DNA from: Tupaia tana
Lineage: Eukaryota > Chordata > Mammalia > Scandentia > Tupaiidae
Length of the DNA stretch: 64,000 nt
Direction of reading: 5' to 3'
NCBI GenBank assembly: GCA_026018925.1
Contig: JAKSZU010000002.1
Span: forward strand, 12,893,662 to 12,957,661
In this document: positions 22,764 to 32,622 of the stretch, piece by piece
Numbering within the stretch: the first letter of the stretch is position 1
Layout of the letters: each line of letters starts with the position of its first letter
Position numbers and translations under genes: made by a program
The notes under the pieces: generated by a model
Database searches by the model: none
What the model saw: the letters and a program-made list of their open reading frames with translations, nothing else
Told to the model about the DNA's origin: nothing

Positions 22764-23490
22764 GTAAGTTCTCCCTGTGTGGTTAAAAACTTTTCTCTTC
22801 ATAAACTTTGCTGCCCTAGACTTTGCAGTGATTTAATCAGTTTTAGAAAGGCAAGACAAATTGCTGTTGGACAAAACTAAAAACTAAATTTTGTCTTTAT
22901 TTCAGTCTCTCATAGGGTTCCTTTTTTAAATAATTGCACTTTAAATGTGTTCAGATTCAGTTTGGTAACTCGGAATCAGTTTGGGTAAATTTGTTATGTG
23001 TATTTCAAACAGAAAATACTCTTCATATTTGATGTTACTGAGGCCATTCTGAATTTAAAGCCCCACCTCCTTGGCCTACTAGTCTCTTTTAGTTTCATCT
23101 TCCAAAGTTAGATTCTATTGTCTCACACATGTATTTAGTGTATTTACTTGTTAGCTTAATTTTAAATTTCTGTGTAAAAGTATTTTCAGATGTTTATAAG
23201 GTGATAATGTGTGTGTTTTAAAATATTTGCGATCACTTCAAATACGAAAGGGGCTAGATAAATAGTTGCATTCTTAAGATTTTTCAGTTTTTGTCTTTCG
23301 AAGTCCTAGTTAATTAAATGAGAGCTACTCTTAATTTCAGTAGTACAATATTATTATGTGAGTAAATACCACGTCTGATTCAGAATCACACTTGAGGCAA
23401 AAATTAAGGTCATTCTATGAACACTTGGTTTTACATGAACAAAAAAGTGGTGTGCTCGAAAAAGACATTACTGCTGCCTTTTTTTTATAG
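22764..23490 (+). other. QKI: Intron between the common tail exon and the QKI-7 exon
   Basis: This is 727 nt with GTAAGTT at the 5' end and a TTTTTTATAG acceptor. It is AT-rich and unique in appearance, with no SINE, MIR or L2 seen. The same donor must also serve the more distant QKI-6 and QKI-5 acceptors. Confidence 0.85.
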
Positions 23491-23534
23491 AGTGGATTGA
23501 AATGCCAGTCATGCCTGATATTTCAGCCCATTGA
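23491..23534 (+). CDS. QKI: QKI-7-specific C-terminal coding segment
   Basis: After TTTTTTATAG the frame continues from the preceding G as EWIEMPVMPDISAH followed by TGA (23532-23534). This is the 14-residue tail of the QKI-7 isoform, which lacks the nuclear localisation signal of QKI-5 and is mainly cytoplasmic. It has been linked to mRNA stabilisation and glial cell death. The tail is intact. Confidence 0.95.
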
Positions 23535-23850
23535 CTTGCTGGAGGAAGGACTAGAATACAGCAGCTGTTATAACACGACCAGTCAATGTGGAACAGACTG
23601 TTTCTGTGCAACCCCTTTGTTTTACCAGACACAATTTGAATACTTTTTTTTTCCCTGAATTGTATATGACCTTGGTGCTGCATGCATGCTGTTGACTTTT
23701 AGGACTTTGATCATTTAAGGTGTTTTTTTTTCCAGCATTAATACTGATTTATAAAGATTTGAAAGTTTTTAATGGACACTGGACACTAAGATTTAAACTT
23801 AAAAATTCATTGTTCAATTAAAGAAATCCAGAATGCTCTGTATGTTATCT
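23535..23850 (+). other. QKI: Candidate proximal 3'UTR of QKI-7
   Basis: Non-coding sequence follows the QKI-7 stop. ATTAAA at 23817-23822 is followed about 20 nt later by a GT-rich stretch (TGTATGTTATCTGTGTGTGTG), a plausible weak poly(A) site that would give a UTR of about 300 nt. Longer forms are equally possible, and nothing in the sequence proves which end is used. Confidence 0.4.
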
Positions 23851-24730
23851 GTGTGTGTGCATGCACTCAGGTGCCTTTTGTTTTATGAACAAATACAATT
23901 TATTGTGTATGTTTTCCGTTTATCTCTAAATCATTGTATAAAGTAATTAGGTCAAAATTATACCAGAGAACTGTTTATAAGAGGCTTGTTTCTGTTGCAC
24001 ATTTCTTGAAGCATTTTTAGAATAACATGTAACCTGTAACCTTGTTTAAGTTTTCCTTTCTATTAATACTCTGTCCTGTGGCCCTGTGCATGCTCCTTCC
24101 CCCTGAACTCCTCTCTGCTGCACCCACAGCATCTGTTCCCTGAGGAGTTACGACTTGAGTTCCTTGTAGGGTCGGGGCTCTTAGCCACCAGCTGCTAATC
24201 TAGCGTTTTCAATGCAAGAGCTCCCTGATTTTGCCACACGGAGTTATACTTACATATGACTAGCTTATCTAAAATTAAAAAGGGTGATGGACCAGTTTAC
24301 TGCTTAGAAACAGCAACAGGCACTGCAGTAAAACTTGTTTCTCATTGTAGAACATGACTTTTTTGTTGTCGGGAAATTTTTATATATAAAAGCTTAAGGA
24401 TTAGATGGGCAAAATTAAGAATAAACTATGCAGGTGCCTAGTTGGCATTCATGATGATTAATAGTACTAAATGAAAAAATTCATTATAATCAACCTTATT
24501 TCTTGCTTTGCCACCTAAGCAGTAAAACATGATATCGACCACTTGGAAAACTGAGAAAATTATTTTAAATTGCTAAGTTATAATAAATCTGCACACAGAT
24601 AACATGCATGCTATATATCAAGTCTCACATTAAATTATTTTTAAAATAAGCAGTGCCCTTCAAAACAGATGCAGACATGTGTGTTGGTGGTAGTGAGGAG
24701 ATTGGTATTAGCATCAAGTCTTCATTGATG

Positions 24731-24743
24731 ACTAATTTTTAAT
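24731..24743 (+). promoter_or_regulatory. Bipartite QKI response element before the QKI-6 acceptor
   Basis: ACTAAT (24731-24736), a 3-nt gap and TAAT (24740-24743) fit the published QKI element ACUAAY-N(1-20)-UAAY. The core starts 33 nt before the QKI-6 exon, so it is also a good branch-point match. QKI binding here could block its own splice site. That is inferred from position only. Confidence 0.4.
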
Positions 24744-24763
24744 TCCCTTCCTTTTATCTTTAG

Positions 24764-24789
24764 GTATGGCTTTCCCAACGAAAGGCTAA
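24764..24789 (+). CDS. QKI: QKI-6-specific C-terminal coding segment
   Basis: After the acceptor CTTTTATCTTTAG the frame reads GMAFPTKG and then TAA (24787-24789), the eight-residue tail of QKI-6. QKI-6 is found in both nucleus and cytoplasm and supports mRNA stability and translation control in myelinating glia. The tail is intact, and the exon continues as non-coding 3'UTR. Confidence 0.95.
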
Positions 24790-25555
24790 GAATTCAAGAA
24801 CGGTCTTAACTGAACCCTCATCAGATCTGAATTTAACAAATGCTTAGTCTCAGCAGCCTCCGGGGGAAAAAAAAGCTTAGCCTAGCAGTCAGTGACTTAC
24901 TTGCACTTTTTGCACATAGATATAAAGTAAAATTATGCTTAATTTGGTTTAGTCTGTAATATGACAAAGTAACGGTAATTTATAAAGGAGTGTATAGTAG
25001 TATACTGACTGCTAAGTGTACTATACTGTTTGCTTTACTAATCACCTAATTCATTGCAGTTCATACTTATTGACTCAAAGTTTAAAACCACAATCTGTAG
25101 GCTTTAAGAATGCTTTTAAACCTTTTTAAGTGGTAAACTCTAGAAGTGGTCTTAAGGTTAGCAAATAATTGTCAGTATTAAACACGGCATTAAGTAGTCC
25201 TGCTGCAAGAAAGGCACTTCAGTGAATATGTGACTAGTAAAGCTTGAATATGTTTGGATCTAATAGAGCTCATGAGATACTGTAACTTGGGAAATGTAAA
25301 TGAATGGATAAACTAGGTTAAGGCCAAGATATTTGAAATGAATGCAATATTAATAGATGCATATATATGTGACGTATTAGGGTAATATTAAAACTACTGT
25401 GCCTTAACGTGTTTCTTAAAGCAAACTTTTGTAGTAAATGAATATTTGAAATCCATTTTGATAAACCTGCTGTTAATGTTCTGTTTTGTTTTGTTTTGTT
25501 TTTCCCTCCTCATGAATGTTTTCTAACTTTGTCTTGGTAATTGCAATTTAACTAG
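24790..25555 (+). other. QKI: QKI-6 3'UTR, or intron before the QKI-5 exon
   Basis: Non-coding AT-rich DNA between the QKI-6 stop and the QKI-5 acceptor (TTTAACTAG). It contains an ACTAAT-N4-TAAT element at 25037-25050. A weak ATTAAA lies near 25389, but no strong poly(A) signal with a downstream GT element is obvious. The QKI-6 message may therefore read through into later sequence. Confidence 0.6.
25037..25050 (+). promoter_or_regulatory. Bipartite QKI response element match
   Basis: ACTAAT (25037-25042), 4-nt gap, TAAT (25047-25050). It lies in the QKI-6 3'UTR, which is also the intron upstream of the QKI-5 exon. It is a pattern match only; such matches are not rare in AT-rich DNA. Confidence 0.3.
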
Positions 25556-25630
25556 GTGCGGTGGCTACTAAAGTTCGAAGGCACGATATGCGTGTCCATC
25601 CTTACCAAAGGATTGTGACCGCAGACCGAG
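25556..25630 (+). CDS. QKI: QKI-5-specific coding exon with STAR nuclear localisation signal
   Basis: This 75-nt exon follows AATTTAACTAG and precedes GTTAGTTT. It reads GAVATKVRRHDMRVHPYQRI and then VTADR, leaving a G that pairs with CC of the last exon to make Ala. RVHPYQR is the known nuclear localisation motif that keeps QKI-5 nuclear, where it regulates splicing. The codons are intact. The donor GTTAGT is slightly non-consensus, which fits a regulated choice. Confidence 0.96.
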
Positions 25631-26600
25631 GTTAGTTTAGTTCTGCAGTTATTGTTTATAAGAAATGCCTTGGGTGTCCATAAAATTTGCAACACCACAC
25701 CTGATGGAAAAATGTAACTGCTTACATGCACACTGATTCTTTTCTTTTTCTAAATTTATTTGTAATAATTGACAGATTTAAGGGTTGGGTTGGGTTTTTC
25801 GTTTCATATTTTCACCCTTCATATTTTAACTTAATTAAACCTTTTATTATTATGTACTATGATTTATTCCTACTAAAACATAAATTAGTCAATTTGGGGA
25901 GCTATTAAATTTTGATGTTGCCTTAATTATTTTTCAGTAATAACTTTTGCTAAAATCTACCTTTTACTTGTTCTGAAATTTCGGGTTGGTATTGCAAAAT
26001 GAATTGAATGGATGGTGCTTTAATGAGAGAAGTAAAGGAATATATGCCTCCTGTGTCCTTCTGGAGAAAACTGAAGATTTAGTTTCCATTTTTTCTTTAT
26101 AATAGTTGAGCCACTGTGTAAACATGAGCATGGATATGTCAAGTACTTAGCTGAAATCCACAAAGTAAGGACTGTGAAGATAATTTTCGTGTAGTTGGAT
26201 TATTTTTTTATAAATTAGAAAATCAGTTCCCTTTTATTCTTACATTCTCTTGCCAAAATGGATCCTTTGATTTTTGTTATTTGCTGCTAAAATATATTAT
26301 CTGAAGGTAAACTATCTCTTGACGTTTTGTGGTGATATGAGATCCAGCTGTTTGAATATAAGCCTTTTTGACTAACCTGTGACTGGAAAATAAGTCTTCA
26401 CTTTTCTCCTTTTCAACATTTGTAATTTCTGTCCTGTATATGCCCTTGGACCCTTTTATAAATTATTTATGCTTATTGAGGAGTGATATTTTCGGTTTAT
26501 TGACATTGGGTTGTTTTCTAAGTTTTTTATCACAAGATGAGAATCACAAGCATGGGAAAAAGACTTTTTAAAGGTTTCTCTTATGGCACATTTATTACCT

Positions 26601-26626
26601 ACTAATTAAAAGGATTGCAGTCTAAT
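26601..26626 (+). promoter_or_regulatory. Bipartite QKI response element match in last intron
   Basis: ACTAAT (26601-26606), 16-nt gap, TAAT (26623-26626). It satisfies the published spacing rule; function is untested. Confidence 0.25.
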
Positions 26627-28604
26627 ATTAGTGGGAGAAATGTGCTGAATTTACACTAAGTGTACACCCATGAATTAATGAAAGACTTCCCCACTGCACA
26701 CAGTTACCTTGAATACCAATGGTAAATATGGGACATAGCCATTGTCCACATCAGAGGTAAAATGCCGTTCCAAAGACATTGATAACATTTACTTAGAATC
26801 ATTCGTAATGAAAGAGCCTTAAAGACTTCTAACTACTATATACATTATCTTTATTGATTATTCATCAACAAAATAAACCCCAAACTCAGTGATTATCTGT
26901 GAGGATGCTATTCCATGTCATTGTGTTATGTACGAGCATATACAACGCTGTCATGTCATATCACAGCAAGCCTTCTAGTGATGGGAAATTTAAAAAAGAA
27001 AAGCATTATCCCATTAATAATTTATACTGCTAATGTCTAAGATAGTTCTAAAGACTATTTTAAAGTAGTTTTTCTTCTGTTCATCTTTTCTTGCATGCCC
27101 CCTTTTCAGAGATTTCTTATGATTTTGTTTCACTCCAATTATTATTGGCCTACTTAATACTCCAGTGCCTTGAGGTAGTTGAAAATATTAGAGGAAGATT
27201 TTATTGTATTTGGAAAATGACAGCACATTCCATGCATGGCTCTTTCGTTGTTACATGTGTCTTTATCAGTCCTGTCACTATTTGAAATGCAATGTCAGCA
27301 AACCGAAAGGCTAACTTTTTAAATAACAGTACTCTCTATACTTACTCTCACTGTGTGCACTCACTGGGTCTAAGGGAGATGTCTGAAGTCCTTCACTTAA
27401 ATTATTTTATGATACTACTGTTTTCTCTATTTTTGAGGTTTTTAAATTATTTTTTAAAAATCTTTTGAAGAGAAGATTATTATAAGCCTTTATTTAATAC
27501 AAAGATACTCAGCCCTTGGACATAAAACCATGTAATTCTATATGAATATTTAGAGTACTACATGGTTGACAAACACCTAGTTCTCTACTAAAAGTAAACC
27601 CACCTTCACACGTATTTCAGAACTCAATTTGAAGCTGATGTAAGGTCAAATGACTTGTTAGGTGTACTGAACTATAAGTGGTTTTGCATGATTGACACAC
27701 CTGTGTGTACTGTAGGGGCCAGGACTTGGCAGAGGATGTATGTGAGGTGTTCTGATATATATAAGTGGTAGTTCACTTTGTTTATATATTCCACACTCAA
27801 CCATAATCAGGTTTTTTTTGAGTAATGATTTTGCAAAAATCTTACATAATTTGTATAAGAAATTTAAACAGTTTTAATCAGTTATAGGTAATATCAAAAG
27901 TGCTTTAAGAGTCTGTATTTTAGAGTATCTGTATTACTATGACTACATCATCGTAAGTATTTATTTTCTCCTTCGATGAACAACAGTTTTTATTTTAAGT
28001 AAAATTCCACTTTTTAAATTCAGGGAAGATTTGGTCGCATTGAAGATACAATATTTTTGTAGTATTTATAAACTGTCCTAAATGATAGACTATAGAAAGC
28101 ATTTTTTTCACATGAAGGTAAATCAGTCCATTATATATAGCTCATTTAAACTCTGTGAACATTATACCTACTGGGCTTTGATTTGTGAAATGCACAAATT
28201 CTAACTGCACTGAATACTCTCTTATTCACATCTCCTCTGCCTTAGTCATAATGGCAACAGTACAGAAAATTCTATCAAACCTCAGAATATAGTAGAAATA
28301 ATTAAGCTGTTGAATGAGTCTTAAAAAATCATACTACTGTTAAGTGGACCAAGTTTGGTGAAGCAGAATGTGACAGAGGTCGATTAAGAAAGGAGTAACT
28401 CAAGGACATTGAGAATGATAACTTTTCCACTTGAGAACTACTTTGTTTTACTGTAATTTTTAAAAATTTTTTTGTTCTTTTTGTTATTTTGCAAAAGAAA
28501 ATAGTATTTACAGGTGGCTTCTTTTAAAATATAAAAATATAAAGCAGGAATGTATATGAAATGTCAGATTTTATTGTATTTGCAGAGTATTAGCTTTGAA
28601 ATTG

Positions 28605-28933
28605 AATAAAGAAAGCTGTTTGTAGTTTTAAAATGCCTTATTGGTATCAATTAGAAATTTCTTCTATTTTTTGATGTAATTAGAGCTTTTTGAGTATAGA
28701 ATTTTAAATGGCAGGATTTTACAGTGTTTACATGCAAGTGCATTTTATAAGTGTTCTATATGTGTAAAATAGTATTTTCAACTGGAAAGTGTTGGCTAGT
28801 GCAAAAGACCTGGCCTTTTTCTGGTTCCCATGATGTTGCCTATACTGCTAGACTACAGTTTAGTATTGCTTTGTATCATGAGGCCAAGAAATTCCATGTT
28901 GTTTGTAAATAGAATAATTGAAAAAGCAATAAA
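28605..28933 (+). promoter_or_regulatory. Two candidate poly(A) signals inside the last intron
   Basis: AATAAA at 28605-28610 is followed by GCTGTTTGTAGTTTT, and AATAAA at 28928-28933 is followed by a GTTTGG and GTTTATGTTG region. Both have the hexamer plus GT/T-rich downstream arrangement of working sites. They could end long 3'UTRs of QKI-6 or QKI-7 transcripts that do not splice to the last exon. Confidence 0.4.
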
Positions 28934-29093
28934 CATCTATTGAACAAAAGAAACCTTGTTTGGCCCAGAGTTTATGTTGAACCAAAATTTTCACAGAAAT
29001 TTAAATTTCTTTAGATTCATTTCTGTTAATCATCAGTTATTAATAATCACATCCATCATTAATAGTTGCTTTAATGCTTGCATCTGAGAGAAT

Positions 29094-29106
29094 ACTAATG
29101 CTTAAT
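29094..29106 (+). promoter_or_regulatory. Bipartite QKI response element match before the last exon
   Basis: ACTAAT (29094-29099), 3-nt gap, TAAT (29103-29106), about 420 nt before the final acceptor. A lone ACTAAC follows at 29200-29205. These are pattern matches only. Confidence 0.3.
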
Positions 29107-29514
29107 AGCAGTCAGATACTGATAACTGCACTGACTGTTTCCAAATTCTGTATACCAAACCTATTCATTGTTGTTTTCCAATTTTCTTCATTGACTGCTA
29201 CTAACTATTAGTTGTTAGTTGTATTTTATTTCTATTTTTTCCTGTTAACCAATTTTATTATTTTTTGTTTCGTTTTATTTTTTTGCGGGAGTGGGCTCTT
29301 CTTCATTTGTTCAAATCATGATATGAAATTGTCATGATTTTTATTGTATTCTGTAGATGGTGTCAATCAGTTTGTCAGAATTAAACATGCTTTTTTTTTT
29401 TTATTAGTTGTGATTAGTTTTCATGTTGTCATTAAGCCGTCACTAGCTGGAACTAATCTCTTCTCTATCTTTTCTTTTCTTTTTTTGTTTTGTTTTTTGT
29501 TTCTAACCACCCAG

Positions 29515-29531
29515 CCGCCACCGGCAACTAA
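29515..29531 (+). CDS. QKI: QKI-5 terminal coding segment (AATGN, stop)
   Basis: After TAACCACCCAG the sequence reads CC GCC ACC GGC AAC TAA. This completes the Ala codon from the previous exon and gives the QKI-5 terminus RAATGN with stop at 29529-29531. An ACTAAC (29527-29532) overlaps the stop codon. With a TAAC inside the acceptor region (29504-29507), it forms a half-site/core pair with a 19-nt gap. Confidence 0.95.
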
Positions 29532-29709
29532 CCTATGACCTTCTGACCTCTGAACTCTTCACCCAATGATGACCTGACCATGCCTGCCTGCTGATCAGTT
29601 AACTGGTAATCGCCTTTGCTTGCCTGTCGTCAGTGCAGCGAGCTGAGGCACTTGTCCGTTCGTCTTACCATCTAACCAAACAAAAGACAAAGAAATTGTC
29701 CTCCAACTC

Positions 29710-29712
<3 letters not shown>

Positions 29713-29742
<30 letters not shown>
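29713..29742. repeat. Poly(T) tract in the QKI-5 3'UTR
   Basis: About 30 uninterrupted T, giving a U30 run in the mRNA roughly 180 nt after the stop codon. There is no SINE body on either side. Confidence 0.9.
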
Positions 29743-31759
29743 CCGTTTGGGTGAAAGTGGTTCTAGAACCTGCACTGAATAGTCGTAAAGCAATAAGGCC
29801 CAATTCATCCCACAGCACTGGTCATCTTTTCATGTCCTACCCCACGTGAACGGTAAGAAGGGGAGACAGATGGCCCTTAACTACTCCATGGCAGAGGCAG
29901 TTACTGTGAGCGACTCCTAGGGATCCTCCTCTTCTCATAGCGAAGGCAAGCGCTCTCTGAATGTACTGTGTGATGATGCATCATGCATGGACCTCTTTGG
30001 TCAGGGATGTCACTGGGGAAGTGCTCTCAAAAAGTATTCAAAATTTGATACGCTCTTTAGTCACTACAGTGCCCTCAAAGGGCAGAAGTTGCAGCCTTTT
30101 TTATATTGCCTGCCAAAATTTGAAGTATTAGAAGAAAGTGTGCCATGAGAGAGAAACTTAACAAGGAGTTTTGAAAAGTAATGCAAAGAACAAAACTGCA
30201 ACACTATTTTTTAAAAGATCAATATTTGAGTTAAAATTTCTGAATCTTTTATTTTACACCTCCTTCAAAAAATCTATGAGAACAAGGTACATGCATTATG
30301 TGTCACATTACTGGGCAAACTGTTCAAGTATTTTTTTTAAACCTCCCTGTATAGAGAAAAATCATTAAGGATGTAAAAGCCATGCTTGCCTATTTGCTGT
30401 ATACATGTAATGAAATTGTAGATAAAGTGTAGTGCATTGAAACAAATGAACAAAAAGTAGATACTTTTACTATACAAGGGTGCTGGTGCAGAAAAAAAAT
30501 ATATATATTTTTGGAAATGTAGCATTTTATACTTTCAAGTGTTATAAAAAAAAGAAAAAGAACAAAGAAACCCTTTATTTCATTAAATGATTTTTTCTGG
30601 TGGTTGTCAAGAAACAAAAGACCAAAAGAGCCTTTTTGTCTTTCTTTTTTATTTTTTAAGTATTGGAATAAGTCTAAAGAAAAGAAAGTGCCTTATTTTC
30701 CTTCATGGTCATTTAGTCAAGTGTCTCGTAAGATCAGCTCCTCCCTCAGAGTACAAGTTATGCATGTTACTCAGTCGCCCAGTATGTGAAAGAAGGTATG
30801 AGGGGAGACAATGAGTTGATGGTGTGAATTCTGTTCTTTGCCACATTATCTTGATGCAAATTTGCCAAATCTGATACTGTGATAAAATTTGATAACTTTT
30901 CTAATGTGTCACTAATAAGCTTTAAAATGTCATTCTTTAAAAAAATCATAAATGAGTTCTTTTTGTTATTGCAGTCTTCAATGTTAGCCCAAAAGATTCT
31001 GAGAAAAAAAATTATGTGAGATCTGAACATCAGTTTACAGAACAAAATCAGAGCTTTATTTTATTTGGACAAGGGGGATGCATTGGCTTTTTTTCTTATT
31101 AATTGGAGAAAATAGCATACCCAGCAAACTTTTTCACAAAACAAACCTTTGTGGTTTTCATTCTGGAAAACAGTGTTTTTAAATAACCCAAATTTAATCA
31201 GACTTCTTTATATCATACCAGATGACTTGAGTAAGTCCATCTCTTTGATGGCTTTCATAACCTCCCCTCCTCCACACCCCGTTCTTTAACTTTAAAAGAA
31301 TGTGAAAAACTAGCATCATTATGCATATAGATGCTCAACTACATTTCAGTTTAAGCTTCCAGTTTCTCATGAAGCTCAAGCAGTTAGTCCTGTAGTTGAT
31401 GCAATTTGTGTGCAAAGCCTACATCTAAACACTTGAGTAAATAATCATTAACTGCTCAGTACCAGATGTGGCAAATCTCAAGTGACAGTGGATTCCCAGC
31501 TTATCAACTCATTTCCTCTTACATACCTTCACAGCTTCACAGTCTAAGGTCAGCAGTCAGCTCAGCACCTCCACGGTGACCTCCTCCCCCTGTCTCACTC
31601 GGAACCGTTTTCAGTTCATTTACTATGCAATAGACACTTGTTTGGTATTCAGCCAGTTTTGGTTTAGTGTGCCACTGCTTTGTCTTTCTGTTACACATAC
31701 AGTTATTTGATTTATTTACGATATATGCTGTGCCATTTGATTTTTATTTTGTTTGGTTG

Positions 31760-31765
31760 AATAAA
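31760..31765 (+). terminator. Candidate alternative poly(A) signal
   Basis: AATAAA in the QKI-5 3'UTR, with GAGGTGATAGTTGTT about 25 nt downstream. Confidence 0.35.
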
Positions 31766-31908
31766 TTTGCGACACTCAAACACTTGAGGTGATAGTTGTT
31801 AAAAACAGTACCAGTATTTGATCCAGTTTCATCTCAACTGTGTTATACCTGGACATTTTAGGTGTTTATCAAAGGTCTTTTATGGGGAAGAAAGTAAATG
31901 TATGGAAT

Positions 31909-31914
31909 AATAAA
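31909..31914 (+). terminator. Candidate alternative poly(A) signal
   Basis: AATAAA followed closely by TGTGTGAC and, later, TAATGTTGGTTCTG. It could give a shorter QKI-5 3'UTR. Confidence 0.35.
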
Positions 31915-32571
31915 TGTGTGACATTAATGAGTAATGTTGGTTCTGAACAAACTTTTGAAAACTTAGTTGACAAAATTTTGGATCAACTGAAAAAAAGCAT
32001 GACTTTTGAAATCTCTGAATGCCTTGGTTCTCAGTATTATTCTTTATTGAATTTATTTCTTATTAAAATATGTAGTTTTTAAGACTTTTTTTTTCCTGAC
32101 AGTATTATGTAATTTTTTAGTGTGGGTAGATGGGAGTGTCGCTTGTATGTTACCGTACAGCTGACATGTATTTTTGTCTATTCTTTATTATCTTAGTAGT
32201 TTCATGCTATATATGTACCATAACCAACCTATTGCCTATGAGAAACATGTAAGATAATGTATTTACAGCCATTGTTACAAGTTTATAATGTATTTTTCTA
32301 TCTTGTTTTATATGTATGTTATATAACATTCAAAAAAATTTTTTTCTTGATTGAGAAAAGGATACAAAATGCAAAATCCACAATTTTGATAACTGAAAAT
32401 TGCCAATTGTTTTGCAGTACTTTATTATATTGGGTGTCTTGTCTTTCTTGAGCTTTTAGTTAGCTAATGAATGAATACATTAGACATTTTTGGGTTTTAG
32501 TTGGGATTTTACATAGCTTGCATTTTAATCTTTGGTTCTTTGCTGTTTCTATTAACCCATAGCATTATTTT

Positions 32572-32577
32572 AATAAA
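32572..32577 (+). terminator. Poly(A) signal AATAAA, probable main QKI-5 end
   Basis: AATAAA with a GT/T-rich downstream element (GACTGTGTCTGTTTATT) about 28 nt later. This is the last strong signal before repeat-rich intergenic DNA. Confidence 0.65.
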
Positions 32578-32594
32578 TGTTATAATACCAACCT

Positions 32595-32622
32595 ACTAAC
32601 TGGACTGTGTCTGTTTATTAAC
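32595..32622 (+). promoter_or_regulatory. Bipartite QKI response element at the cleavage region
   Basis: ACTAAC (32595-32600), 18-nt gap, TAAC (32619-32622). It straddles the predicted cleavage point and the GT-rich element of the last AATAAA. A role in autoregulated 3'-end choice is conceivable but inferred. Confidence 0.3.

Larger units (their letters stand above)
25631..29514 (+). other. QKI: Last QKI intron
   Basis: About 3.9 kb of AT-rich, SINE-free DNA between the QKI-5 exon and the final exon. The acceptor is TAACCACCCAG after a long T-rich tract. It contains two bipartite ACTAAY/TAAY matches (26601-26626, 29094-29106), a single ACTAAC at 29200-29205, and two AATAAA hexamers (28605-28610, 28928-28933) with GT-rich DNA behind them. 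No coding exon is recognisable inside it. Confidence 0.8.
29532..32600 (+). other. QKI: QKI-5 3'UTR
   Basis: About 3.1 kb of non-coding exon. It includes an uninterrupted T tract of about 30 (29713-29742), many AT-rich segments, and AATAAA hexamers at 31760, 31909 and 32572. The last is followed by CCTACTAACTGG and then TGTGTCTGTTTATT, the best hexamer plus GT-rich element, so I place the main end near 32590-32605. The two earlier hexamers may give shorter forms. No interspersed repeat is recognisable in it. Confidence 0.7.
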
